Source: Rhodovulum marinum | Lineage (GTDB): Bacteria > Pseudomonadota > Alphaproteobacteria > Rhodobacterales > Rhodobacteraceae | NCBI RefSeq assembly: GCF_004343075.1 | Contig: NZ_SLXP01000002.1 | Location: forward strand, 496,001 to 560,000 | Direction: 5' to 3' | Length of the DNA stretch: 64,000 bases | Part shown: positions 56,345-64,000 of the stretch, in pieces | Layout of the letters: each line of letters opens with the position of its first letter | Position numbering within the stretch: position 1 is the first letter of the stretch | Made by a program: the position numbers and the translations under genes | Notes under the pieces: model-generated | Seen by the model: the letters and a program-made list of their open reading frames with translations, nothing else | What the model was told of the DNA's origin: nothing | Database searches by the model: none

Positions 56345-58228
56345 TCATCCGATCCTCTCGGGCTGGTCGTTGATCTCGCGGACGCGCAGCGGCAGGCGCT
56401 CGGCGTCGTATTGGGCGAAGGCCGCCTCGATTGCGCGCGAGGTGCCCGCATAGGCCCGCTCTTCGAGCTCGCGGTCGCCCGTCGCGCCGTTGACGTTCAC
56501 GGTGATGGAGAACTGCGCCGTGCCCCCGCTGCCCTGCTGGCGCAGCGCGCTGTTCGGCAGGATCGTACCGGGGACCGAGGGGATGAAGGGTTCAGGGCCG
56601 CGCTCGCCCACGATGTAGGCGCGGCCGGGCTGCACCGATCCGCCCGAGGCGCGGAAGCCACCGAACCCGCCCACCATCATTCCGAAGAGGCCACCCAGGC
56701 CGCTTGCGTTCTGACCGCCGAACAGACCGCCCAGCGGTCCGCTGCCCAGAAACGCGCCTTCCCGAAGCGACCGCAGCAGCATGTTCATGGCCGCGTCCAT
56801 GTCGTCCAGTGCGGTCAGGGCCGTCTGTCCGAGGGATTGCCACATTTGCTTCTGGGTTTGGCCAAGGTTGATCTCGCGTTCCTTGGCGCGAATGAGATCT
56901 TCGATCTTCGCCCGCTCGGCGTCGGTCGCGTCCACCATCTGTTCGCGCAACCGGATGAGCTCCTGCTTGACCGGGTCCGCCTCGCGGAGAATGTCCACCT
57001 CGCCTTGCAGCGACAGGATCAGCTCGGCGACGGCGTCACGTTCCTCGCGCGCCGCGGCGGCACCGCCCTGCCGGGTTCGCACGGCCGGGCCGTAGATCGC
57101 GTCTTCCGACGCGGCGAAGCCCATGCGTTCCGGGCGGCTGCGCGCGCGCGATCCCGGCCCGAACGGGGTCGGATTGCCCGCCGCGTCGGTGGTGGCCTCG
57201 GCCGTCGCCGCCGCGCGGGCCTTGGCCGCGTCCCAGAGCGCGCTGGCGAGCGACTTGGCCTCGCCGATGACCGCGGACAGCCACCCGGCCTGCGGGGCCT
57301 GCGCGGCGAGCTGGCGCATCGCGCTTTCGGCGTCTAGGAGCTTGCCGTAGAGTTCCCCGGTCTTGAGCGTGGTGGCGTCGAGGATGCCCCGGACCTTGGC
57401 CAGGGCGGCGGCCTGGCTATCAAAGGTGGTCGCCTGCGATGCCTCGTCCAGGGCGGCGCGCAGTTGCTGCGCCTGCCCGATGGTAAGGCCGAATTCCCGC
57501 TTGAACCAGGCAAGGCGGCGCTCGTCCACGAAGTCGGTGCGGCCGAGTTCGAGGAACACGTCGCGGAATTCTTCCTTTAGCGCGCTGGCCGCATCGGCAG
57601 CCGATTGCACCGCGTCGGTGACCGCGAACTGACGTTGGGCTTCGACCAGGGCGAGAACCTGGTCGGTGACCTCGCCATACTTCTCCTTGAGGTCGACCAG
57701 GCCAGAGCCGGAATAGATCGCCGTGATATCCTGAAGCGCGTTCATCGCGGTCACGAGGTCATCCACCGACGTGGCAAAGTCTTCGGTGGCGTCCTCGCCT
57801 TGGGCGGCCGCCATGGCCCACTGGCCCAGGGCGGCGGTGCCCGCGACAATGCCGATGGTCGCCAGGCTGACCGGGTTGATCATCGCCTTGAACGCGTCGC
57901 CCAAGGCTGTCACCGCACCCTGCGCGCCCATCGGGCCGAGCACCTGGCTGATCTGGGTGCCCTGCTGGATGGCCAGCGTCAGCGGCGACTGGCCCGCAGC
58001 CATCATCACGCCGATATCGTTGAACTGATACCCGAGGTTCTGGACCGCCCCGGCCGAGACCCTGGCGTTCCGGCCGAGGTTCTTCATCAGCTCGTCGGTG
58101 CCATACAGGCCCTTGCTGACGTTGACGCCCGCCGTCTTGAGCTTCTCGAATTCCGTCTTCGCCACGCGCACGCTTTTGATAGCGCCGTCGGCGTCGAATT
58201 CCATCAAGCCCTGGACAACGAAAACCAC
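56345..58228 (-). CDS. Phage tail tape-measure protein
   Basis: About 627 residues (GTG start; an ATG at 58204 after CAGGG is also possible). N-terminal LGYQFNDIGVMMAAGQSPLTLAIQQGTQISQVLG is typical of tail length tape-measure proteins; hydrophobic segment around GIVAGTAALGQWAMA, long coiled-coil stretches (READPVKQELIRLREQ) and a glycine-rich C-terminal part (GGSVQPGRAYIVGERGPE). It lies only 26 bases after the head protein gene, which is unusual. Confidence 0.82.
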   Translation of the reverse strand: MVFVVQGLMEFDADGAIKSVRVAKTEFEKLKTAGVNVSKGLYGTDELMKNLGRNARVSAGAVQNLGYQFNDIGVMMAAGQSPLTLAIQQGTQISQVLGPMGAQGAVTALGDAFKAMINPVSLATIGIVAGTAALGQWAMAAAQGEDATEDFATSVDDLVTAMNALQDITAIYSGSGLVDLKEKYGEVTDQVLALVEAQRQFAVTDAVQSAADAASALKEEFRDVFLELGRTDFVDERRLAWFKREFGLTIGQAQQLRAALDEASQATTFDSQAAALAKVRGILDATTLKTGELYGKLLDAESAMRQLAAQAPQAGWLSAVIGEAKSLASALWDAAKARAAATAEATTDAAGNPTPFGPGSRARSRPERMGFAASEDAIYGPAVRTRQGGAAAAREERDAVAELILSLQGEVDILREADPVKQELIRLREQMVDATDAERAKIEDLIRAKEREINLGQTQKQMWQSLGQTALTALDDMDAAMNMLLRSLREGAFLGSGPLGGLFGGQNASGLGGLFGMMVGGFGGFRASGGSVQPGRAYIVGERGPEPFIPSVPGTILPNSALRQQGSGGTAQFSITVNVNGATGDRELEERAYAGTSRAIEAAFAQYDAERLPLRVREINDQPERIG

Positions 58229-58254
58229 GGTTCAGCCCCCTGCGGCGCGCCCCG

Positions 58255-59151
58255 TCACGCGGACAGGAACGGCGAGACGATCAGCTTGGCGGTGTTCGCC
58301 CAGACGTTGGAGGCGCCCGACGCGTTCTGCTGCGCGTTCAGGAGCTGAAGCGCCTTCTCTTCGAGCTCGGGCGGCACCAGGAGCGTCGTGGGCTTCACGC
58401 CGATCCGGCGGCCTTCGGGCGACTTGAAGTTCATCATGGCGGCGCGGGCGGCGGCATAAGCGGCCGTATCCAGGTCCACCTTGCAGCCATAGGCGAGCTG
58501 CCACAGGCCGAAGCCCACGTTGGCGCGGGCGCGCACCCCGTAGAGGAACTCGTTGTTCATGAACACGTTGTCGTCGCTGAGGTCGGTCTTGCTTTCGAAC
58601 GTGTAGGGCTCGCGCTCCTGGAAGATCAGGGGGCGCACCGCGCGCGACGTGTCGAGCAGATACCAGGCCGGGCCGGACCCGTCCGCCATGTTCGAGACCA
58701 GCTCGGTCGTGCCGTCCGCCTTGGTGACGGGGTGCTCGGTGTCGAAGAACGGCTGGCCGTCATAGCACTCGGCCGTGAAGCCGTCCGCGAGCAGGCCCAT
58801 CACCAGCTCTTCGGGGTGCAGCCGGGCGTTGTAGCCCATTTCTTCGAAGACCGGCTTGAACACCCCGTAGCGGTCGTCGAGGATATCGTTGCGATGCACG
58901 GCGACCGTCGCCTCGAAGTCGCGGTTGGTGATGGTGAAGCTGTGCGCCGACAGGCTGTTGACGTGGCGCGGCCCGATCCATTCGCGGATCACGCCGAAGC
59001 TGCCCATCCATCCATACACCTCTTCGCGCGTCGAGCTGGGCACCTTCATGGCGATCTCGGGCCAGTGGACCTCGGCGGCCTGGAAGGCCCCTTTGAACGC
59101 GGCGTTGAAGCCGGTGTAGAGGGAGCTGAGGTTGCTTTTGTTGATGATCAC
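58255..59151 (-). CDS. Mu-like major head protein GpT
   Basis: 298 residues from a GTG at 59151 with GGAGA nine bases upstream. NKSNLSSLYTGFNAAFKGAF, TREEVYGWMGSFGVIREWIGPR and DGQPFFDTEHPV are GpT hallmarks. In Mu-like phages it follows protease/scaffold genes, none of which are present here. Confidence 0.88.
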   Translation of the reverse strand: MIINKSNLSSLYTGFNAAFKGAFQAAEVHWPEIAMKVPSSTREEVYGWMGSFGVIREWIGPRHVNSLSAHSFTITNRDFEATVAVHRNDILDDRYGVFKPVFEEMGYNARLHPEELVMGLLADGFTAECYDGQPFFDTEHPVTKADGTTELVSNMADGSGPAWYLLDTSRAVRPLIFQEREPYTFESKTDLSDDNVFMNNEFLYGVRARANVGFGLWQLAYGCKVDLDTAAYAAARAAMMNFKSPEGRRIGVKPTTLLVPPELEEKALQLLNAQQNASGASNVWANTAKLIVSPFLSA

Positions 59152-59346
59152 GGCGGGGTCTCCTGAAGGCGTTGGCGGTGTTCGCGTAGATGTCAGGAGA
59201 ATGGGTAGCTTTTGCCGGATGGACCCGGCCACCCGCAGGGGCTTGTGGGTCGCCCGGCGGGGGCGTGATGGCCGCGGAAAGGGAGAGGGGGTGCCAGCTT
59301 CGCCGATTAAACGGTTTTCCGGCGTTTTTGAATAGGGTCTTTGGGT

Positions 59347-59372
59347 GTTCCGGGGGTGGATGCCCCCGGAAC
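59347..59372 (-). terminator. Hairpin after gp16
   Basis: GTTCCGGGGG-N6-CCCCCGGAAC, a perfect 10-bp stem 23 bases after the gp16 stop. The rest of the 244-base gap to gpT shows nothing else. May end early transcription. Confidence 0.6.
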
Positions 59373-59395
59373 GAGGAAGGCCCTCAGAGGGCCGC

Positions 59396-59812
59396 TCAGG
59401 CGGCCCTCGCCTTCATGTGCTTCAGGGCGGTGATTGCCTTCTGCGCGTCGGCCTTGGTCAGGAACCGCAGCGAAGACACCTTGAAGGTGCGAAGCAGCCA
59501 CTTCCCGAGCTCGTCGTCGCCCGAGTAGACATGCCCGGTGAACTCGGCCCAAAGAGCGCGGATCAGTTCCAACTGCGCGAAGCTCGCCATGCCGGGCCGC
59601 TGGCCATAGTCCTGGCCGCGCGGGCTGCCCGGCTCGAAGCCGAGCCACTGGAACCAGCCCATCATCGCGGCGAAGCCTTCCTGGTCAAGCTCGTTCGAGC
59701 TGGTCACGCCCGCGATCTCCACCAGGGCCGCGCGATAGGCCGCGTCCGGGATCTTCAGCTTGCGCTGCGCCACCTTCATCAGGACGCGCTGATTGCGGGA
59801 AATCGTCGTCAT
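59396..59812 (-). CDS. Mu gp16-family (GemA-like) regulatory protein
   Basis: 138 residues: ISRNQRVLMKVAQRKLKIPDAAYRAAL, GWFQWLGFEPG, MASFAQLELIRALWAEF. Early-region protein of Mu-like phages that modulates host and phage expression. Overlaps the preceding gene by 4 bases. Confidence 0.85.
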   Translation of the reverse strand: MTTISRNQRVLMKVAQRKLKIPDAAYRAALVEIAGVTSSNELDQEGFAAMMGWFQWLGFEPGSPRGQDYGQRPGMASFAQLELIRALWAEFTGHVYSGDDELGKWLLRTFKVSSLRFLTKADAQKAITALKHMKARAA

Positions 59813-60216
59813 TCGATCTCCCCCCGCGACCGCATGGCGGCCAGGCGTACCGCCGTCGCGAACTCCTGAAACCGTTTGTCGGCCGCTTCCGCCATCTCTT
59901 CCAGTCCCTTTGCGGCAAGCTCGGCCACCGCCCAGCCCGTCGCGCCCAGGGCGTCGTCGTCGCTTTGGGCGAGGTGCTCCAGGGTCGCAACGGCTTTGTG
60001 AAGTGCCTTCTGAGAGGCGTAGAATGCGCTGTAATAGTGTTCCAGGTCCCGTTCCGTGACGGTGAAAGTGACGGGCGTGTCTTTCGGGTCGGTCATGGTC
60101 TCGGCCTTCAGTTCTGCCTTCACCTGTTCGTCGGTCTTGCCAGGCACGTAGATGGCCTTGCCCTCGCGCGCCATCTTCAGCTTCCATTCATGGTCTGTCA
60201 GGTGTGCATCGCTCAT
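59809..60216 (-). CDS. Prophage early protein, unknown
   Basis: 135 residues, not recognised. Charged helical protein (DHEWKLKMAREGKAIYVPGK, ERDLEHYYSAFYASQKALHKAVATLEHL). Coupled by 4-base overlaps on both sides to the other early genes, so it is a real gene. Confidence 0.7.
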   Translation of the reverse strand: MSDAHLTDHEWKLKMAREGKAIYVPGKTDEQVKAELKAETMTDPKDTPVTFTVTERDLEHYYSAFYASQKALHKAVATLEHLAQSDDDALGATGWAVAELAAKGLEEMAEAADKRFQEFATAVRLAAMRSRGEIE

Positions 60217-60512
60217 TGGCCGTCTTCCTTGTGCTGGGTGGGGTTCTCGAGGTCGGCAAGTTGGGAAAGGATCAGCCGGACCAGGGTAATGTGGCGGCGG
60301 TGCAGATCGCCGCGTTCGATGAACTTCGTCAGAACCTCGTGGGACGCGGCATCCAGCCCGCCCTTGCTTTCGAGGTATTGACGCACGGTCGAGATGTCGC
60401 GCCGAAGGTCTGCAAGGAAGGCCTCCGTCCGTTCGATGCCCTCGCCCATTGCGAGAAGCTCTTCGTCCGAAACCATCACGGACAGCTTGCGGCGGTCGGG
60501 TTGGTCGGTCAT
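60213..60512 (-). CDS. Prophage early protein, unknown
   Basis: 99 residues, not recognised. Helical, with KLSVMVSDEELLAMGEGIERTEAFLADL. 4-base overlaps with both neighbours. Confidence 0.7.
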   Translation of the reverse strand: MTDQPDRRKLSVMVSDEELLAMGEGIERTEAFLADLRRDISTVRQYLESKGGLDAASHEVLTKFIERGDLHRRHITLVRLILSQLADLENPTQHKEDGQ

Positions 60513-60826
60513 TGTACGCGCCCCCCTTGCTGTCCGTTCTGGTCCGTGAACGTCCCGGCCATCGCCAGGGGTTGCAGGAGCACCGCCGCCGCCTTCGCGA
60601 GTGCGGCGTTGGCCTTCATGGCGTTCAGCCCTTCGCCCAGTTGCTTGCCCACCTCTTCAGGCGGAATGTCATCGCGCATGAGCGTTTCGGCGAGGTGATC
60701 GGCCCCGGCTTCAATAATGGACGGGAACTCGGCCAGGGCGCGCCCGGCCTGGCGGGCAGCTTCGACCTGCGATGCCTTCATGGGCACCCAGAGCAACACG
60801 TCGCGGTCTTCGGTAGTGTCGGTCAT
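60509..60826 (-). CDS. Prophage early protein, unknown
   Basis: 105 residues from the ATG at 60826, preceded by AGGAGG; a GTG lies one codon earlier. Helical, no motif recognised (MTDTTEDRDVLLWVPMKASQ). It lies directly after muB. Confidence 0.7.
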   Translation of the reverse strand: MTDTTEDRDVLLWVPMKASQVEAARQAGRALAEFPSIIEAGADHLAETLMRDDIPPEEVGKQLGEGLNAMKANAALAKAAAVLLQPLAMAGTFTDQNGQQGGRVQ

Positions 60827-61593
60827 CACTTCGTCCTCCTGGTGGTGAACTCGAGGTATTCAAGCGCGGCCAGGATGTCTTCGACGGTCGGAACTGCGGT
60901 CCTGCCCAGGTCGCGCGCTGTCGCGAAGATGTCCTCCACGTCGCCCAGCCCGCCATTGCGCCGCGCGACATTGGCCAGCTTACGGATGATGTCGTCGTCG
61001 TGCAGTCCGCGCGCCCGGCAATACAGGTCCACATCCGCTTCGCTGGCATGGCTGATGGTCACGCGCGGATGGGTGCGGCGCTTGAGCTGGGGCAGCTCGT
61101 TGATCGCCTTGTCGAGACGCAGATCGCCCACCAGCGCCAGGGCGAAGAACCCCTCCTCTGCCAATTGGCGCGCCCATTCCAGGGCGTCCCGGTCATCGGG
61201 GCCGCGCGGGTTCCGCTTGATCAGGTATTGCGCCTCGTCGATCACCAGGAAGCCATCCGGCCCGATCCTGTCGGCGATGTCGGCCCGCGCGGCGGCCAGG
61301 TCGCGGCCGTTCGGGGGTTCGAGGCCCAGCAGATTGCAGAGGCCGCACGCGAGGTTCCAGACGCCGCCTTCGCCCGATTTCGCCGTGAACACCAGCGTTT
61401 CCGGCGCGTCCTGCTTGAGATGGAAGACGGTCGCGGTCTTGCCGACGCCGGAGGCCGCGGAAATCGCGACGATCTTCCCCTTCGCCCGGGCGCGGCGCAG
61501 CGCCAGGGTCATCGCCTGGGCGCTCCTGGTCTCGACAAAGCCCAGATGCACCGGCGGCGCCTCGGGCTTGATCACATGGACATTTGCTGTCAT
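60826..61593 (-). CDS. muB: Transposition ATPase MuB
   Basis: 255 residues, AAA+ ATPase that picks target DNA and activates the transposase. Walker A SAASGVGKTAT (residues 45-55), Walker B FLVIDEAQ (115-122). It lacks the N-terminal HTH of Mu B. Ribosome site AGGAGAAACCC. Confidence 0.9.
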   Translation of the reverse strand: MTANVHVIKPEAPPVHLGFVETRSAQAMTLALRRARAKGKIVAISAASGVGKTATVFHLKQDAPETLVFTAKSGEGGVWNLACGLCNLLGLEPPNGRDLAAARADIADRIGPDGFLVIDEAQYLIKRNPRGPDDRDALEWARQLAEEGFFALALVGDLRLDKAINELPQLKRRTHPRVTISHASEADVDLYCRARGLHDDDIIRKLANVARRNGGLGDVEDIFATARDLGRTAVPTVEDILAALEYLEFTTRRTK

Positions 61594-61665
61594 GGGTTTC
61601 TCCTGGTTGTGGGCTTTCGCCCGCTGCGTTCGGCCGGGACGGTGCGGCTACACCGCCCGGCCGCT

Positions 61666-63594
61666 TCATCTCGAAGCCAACTGGCTTTCCGTGGCCTCAA
61701 TGAAGTTCCTCAATCGTTCCTCGGTCAGGTAAGACACCTCGGCGGCGCCCTCGCCGGGCTCAGCGGCCTTGAAGCCGCTATCGGTGTGAAGCTCGACAAC
61801 CCCGGTTTCAGGCCGCCGGATCGCATCGGTCGCACCGATGGCGTCCAGCGCCGCTTCGCGCAGCTTGGCCACGTCCGCCTCGGGGTGCGCTGCACGGAAC
61901 TTGCGGACAAGCTGGCGCACCCGCTGCTTTTCGGTGGCGGCGGCGCGGCGGCCTTCGGTGCTGCCGTGCCGGGTGGGCGCGACGGCCGGCAGCTCTTCGA
62001 GGAAGAGGCTCCCGCGCCGGGTCTCGTCCTCCCAATGGCACACCATCGCGGGGGCGTCGAAGTCCTTGGGGTTGAAGCCGACCAGAACCTTCTTGCCCAC
62101 GTGACGCAGCATCTCGCGCTGCGTCGTGTGGTCGCCGAACAGCCCGCCGTCGAAGGCGATCCGGCCATCTTCGCGCACCGTCTTGAGCTTCCAGGTCATG
62201 GCGAGGCGGCGGCGGTGGAAGTCGGCCAGAACACGCCTTCTATTACCTTTCAACAGCCGTTCGAACGCCTCTGCGCGGCTCTCGCCCTTCAACAGCCCCT
62301 TCACCCGGTTGTCGGTCGCGGTGTTCAGGTCATGGATGGCTTCGGCCAGAACGGCTTCGAAGACTTCGAGCGGGACCGGCTCGCCATTGGGTGGGGTCGG
62401 ATCGTTCGGCCCCGGCCGCTGCGCCCCGTGAAAGCGCGGGTCGTTGTCCACGTGGCGCAGATGCGACCAGACGTTCTCCTGAAGGTTGCTGGTCTTCGCG
62501 CCGACGCCCTTGTTCCGAAGCTCGGCCCCGATGATCTTCAGCACACCGGGCACGGCCCAGTCCGGCTTGCGCGTCTGTTTCGTGCGGTAGGCCGGGGTCA
62601 GCCCGCCCGCGATCCTCTGGCTGTTGAACGCGCTGCCATTGTCGAAACCGACCTTCTGCGGGCGGCCATGCGTCTCGCACATGTGCAGGATCGCCGCCTC
62701 GGTCACATCGGAGTTCTCCGATTTGCCCACGGCCCAGCCCACGGTCTTGCGCGTGCGGCGATCCGCGAAGGCGACAACCCACGGGCAGCCGACCGTGCCA
62801 TCCGGCCAACGCACTCGCACCTTGAATTCGCGCCCGTCGCCGTCCACCATGTCCATTGCGGCCATGCCCTCGGCCGTCTGCGGCAGGCGAAGCGTCAGGA
62901 GCGCGGTCGCCCGCTCTTCCCCCACCTCGGCCACGAGCCGCGCGATGGGGTCCATATCGTTCCAGCGCCGCCGGATCGTGTGATAGGGGGGCCAGGTCCA
63001 ACCCTTGGCCGCGGCTTCCTTCGCGACCTGCTTATGGGCGTGCTTCAGCGGGAAGCCTGTCCCGTTCTTGCCCGACAGGTTCATGCGGTTGACCAGGGAG
63101 GCCCAGGCTTCCGGTGTCGGCTCGTCGCGCTCCCCGCCCTTCCAGGCAGGGGCCAGTGCGGGTGCCCAGTTCGCCGGCGCCACCCCGTCCGTCTTGTCCT
63201 TCCAGCCCTTGACCGTGTTCCGCGACGGGAAGCGGCCGAACTTGGCCTTCCCTTCCTTCTCGATCTCCGGCCAGGTCGCGCCCACCGCCTCCATCTTCGC
63301 CACGAACATCAGCTTCAGGGCATTGTCATGCGCCCGCTCGCGCACCGAAACCGGTGCACGCTCAAGCGCGACATGCGCCGCGTCATCGTGCTCGCCGGGG
63401 TCGAGATGATGCTCTTCGCACATCCGCCGACGCCATTCGTTCTGCACGTCCTCGGGAAGGTCCGCGAGTTCGAATTCGAACCTCTTACCAACTTGGCGAA
63501 CAGGGACGCCCAACCGTTTCAGCATCTTGCGGACGCCCATCGGGGTTTTGGGACGGCCGGGAAGCCCTGTTATGTCGGCAATGCAAAGGCTCAT
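61666..63594 (-). CDS. muA: Mu-type DDE transposase MuA
   Basis: 642 residues from the ATG at 63594, which overlaps the Ner-like stop by 4 bases. N-terminal HTH (GVRKMLKRLGVPVRQVGKRFEF). The DDE triad is Asp253 (DGDG), Asp318 (FDNGS) and Glu373 (QEN), with spacings 65 and 55 close to those of MuA (67 and 56). The C-terminal part (ERLRNFIEATESQ) suits MuB contact. Appears intact. Confidence 0.92.
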   Translation of the reverse strand: MSLCIADITGLPGRPKTPMGVRKMLKRLGVPVRQVGKRFEFELADLPEDVQNEWRRRMCEEHHLDPGEHDDAAHVALERAPVSVRERAHDNALKLMFVAKMEAVGATWPEIEKEGKAKFGRFPSRNTVKGWKDKTDGVAPANWAPALAPAWKGGERDEPTPEAWASLVNRMNLSGKNGTGFPLKHAHKQVAKEAAAKGWTWPPYHTIRRRWNDMDPIARLVAEVGEERATALLTLRLPQTAEGMAAMDMVDGDGREFKVRVRWPDGTVGCPWVVAFADRRTRKTVGWAVGKSENSDVTEAAILHMCETHGRPQKVGFDNGSAFNSQRIAGGLTPAYRTKQTRKPDWAVPGVLKIIGAELRNKGVGAKTSNLQENVWSHLRHVDNDPRFHGAQRPGPNDPTPPNGEPVPLEVFEAVLAEAIHDLNTATDNRVKGLLKGESRAEAFERLLKGNRRRVLADFHRRRLAMTWKLKTVREDGRIAFDGGLFGDHTTQREMLRHVGKKVLVGFNPKDFDAPAMVCHWEDETRRGSLFLEELPAVAPTRHGSTEGRRAAATEKQRVRQLVRKFRAAHPEADVAKLREAALDAIGATDAIRRPETGVVELHTDSGFKAAEPGEGAAEVSYLTEERLRNFIEATESQLASR

Positions 63595-63854
63595 CGACGG
63601 GTCCCGGCGGCTTCGTTTACACGATCCAGCAAGGCCCGCGCTTTCGGACCCTTCCAGTTCCCGAAGAAGGCATCCCGCACGTTCTGGATGCGCGTCCCGT
63701 TCTCTGAGCACCAAGCATTCAAGGTCGTGCCTTGAGCCACGAACGCGGCGCGAACACGCCTGTAACGGGCTTTCTCGGCATCCTCTGGTATGTTAGAACC
63801 TGACATAGGAACGTAGTCCAAACGAAATCGTCTCCTATAGGGGACATTATGCAT
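63591..63854 (-). CDS. Ner-like prophage DNA-binding protein
   Basis: Up to 87 residues; the internal Met at 63806 (MSGSNIPEDAEKARYRRV) may be the true start, giving 71. The core RYRRVRAAFVAQGTTLNAWCSENG looks like a small HTH of the Ner type, which shuts down early transcription. Divergent from the repressor. Confidence 0.65.
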   Translation of the reverse strand: MHNVPYRRRFRLDYVPMSGSNIPEDAEKARYRRVRAAFVAQGTTLNAWCSENGTRIQNVRDAFFGNWKGPKARALLDRVNEAAGTRR

Positions 63855-63862
63855 CCTTTAGG
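63833..63862. promoter_or_regulatory. Candidate operators in the repressor/ner divergent region
   Basis: TCCTATAGG (63833-63841) and TCCTTTAGG (63854-63862) are two palindrome-like repeats exactly 21 bases apart; ACATAGGA lies at 63803-63810. The region is AT-rich and sits between divergent regulators. Confidence 0.45.
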
Positions 63863-63871
63863 AAGTTGTCA

Positions 63872-64000
63872 ATGACTGACACTGACGAGCCCGATGTTCT
63901 TGTGGGACGCTTGGCACATCTGGCCTTCACGCGCGGGCTGAGTATTAGGGAAATGGCCGAGCGGTGCGGCATCCCGAAGAGCTCTATGGAAGGCTACATG
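63872..64000 (+). CDS. Phage repressor-like HTH protein, 5' end only
   Basis: 43 residues to the window end, starting MTDTDEPDVLVGRLAHLAF with an HTH (LSIREMAERCGIPKSSMEGYM). Ribosome site AGGAAG. Its position and orientation fit the lysogeny repressor of a Mu-like phage. Confidence 0.75.
   Translation, partial: MTDTDEPDVLVGRLAHLAFTRGLSIREMAERCGIPKSSMEGYM

Larger units (their letters stand above)
55301..64000 (-). mobile_element. Mu-like transposable prophage, incomplete, running past the window end
   Basis: Early genes (Ner-like, MuA, MuB, three small genes, gp16) run leftward from a divergent repressor at the window end, followed directly by a GpT head protein, a tape-measure protein and two small genes. 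The right end is placed at about 55301, where host repeat sequence TTTCGCCTTGGC stops and TGTGTAGTTACACG begins (Mu-type ends start with TG). Portal, terminase, protease, tail sheath and lysis genes are missing from the place they should occupy, so the element looks deleted. The left end is outside the window. Confidence 0.8.

Noticed and set aside
55301-64000. Complete functional Mu-like phage
   Set aside because: Head and tail modules are reduced to two genes within less than 9 kb; expected genes are absent between gp16, gpT and the tape measure.

Overview
The window is GC-rich DNA (several genes start with GTG or TTG) from a purple non-sulfur type Rhodobacterales bacterium, close to Rhodobacter or Rhodovulum. 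This rests on the opgGIHC operon layout, the rnf/fdxC/fdxN/rnfF arrangement, a nif-linked rpoN, a Mop-type ModE next to modABCD, and an FdxN almost identical in pattern to R. capsulatus ferredoxin I. No rRNA, tRNA or CRISPR was seen.

Layout. (1) 1-901: 3'-truncated 2-hydroxyacid dehydrogenase (-). (2) 1303-6005: opgG-opgI-opgH-opgC (+), osmoregulated periplasmic glucans. (3) 6015-7835: caspase-like/FGE-like fusion (-). (4) 7934-15581: leftward operon of a class IV aminotransferase, dppA, an M24 peptidase and dppBCDF, with a four-copy 11-bp repeat upstream. (5) 15770-19888: ugpBAEC (-). (6) 20240-25809: lysine 2,3-aminomutase, two ATP-grasp ligases and a GNAT-deacetylase-GNAT fusion, translationally coupled; this is the best candidate for an undescribed pathway. 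(7) 26005-31575: histidine kinase, response regulator, pqqABCDE. (8) 31775-35623: modE-modABCD (-) with a Mo-box, a sigma-54 promoter and a NifA-type site. (9) 35773-39705: iscA-nifU-nifV-nifW-rpoN (-). (10) 39935-46371: rnfABCDGEH plus a Tat-exported FAD protein (-), divergent from fprA-fdxC-fdxN-rseC-rnfF (+, 46622-50031). (11) 50028-55106: FeSII-type ferredoxin, then nifE-nifN-nifX-DUF269-small metalloprotein-fdxB (-). (12) from about 55301 to the end: a Mu-like transposable prophage, apparently internally deleted, inserted upstream of the nifE regulatory region.

How it works together. Regions 8-11 form a nitrogen-fixation support island: Mo uptake (mod), homocitrate (nifV), Fe-S supply (iscA, NifU-like), cofactor scaffold (nifE/N/X), sigma-54 itself (rpoN), and low-potential electron delivery through the Rnf complex and ferredoxins, with a flavodiiron protein and an FeSII-like ferredoxin that may give oxygen protection. 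Five sigma-54 -24/-12 promoters for nif-linked genes plus one at mod can be read, and the NifA sites share an extended TGTCG-N6-CGACA form. nifHDK, nifA, nifB and nifS are not in the window. Opg, Ugp and a beta-lysine-type pathway lie close together and would fit a shared osmoadaptation theme, but that is inference.
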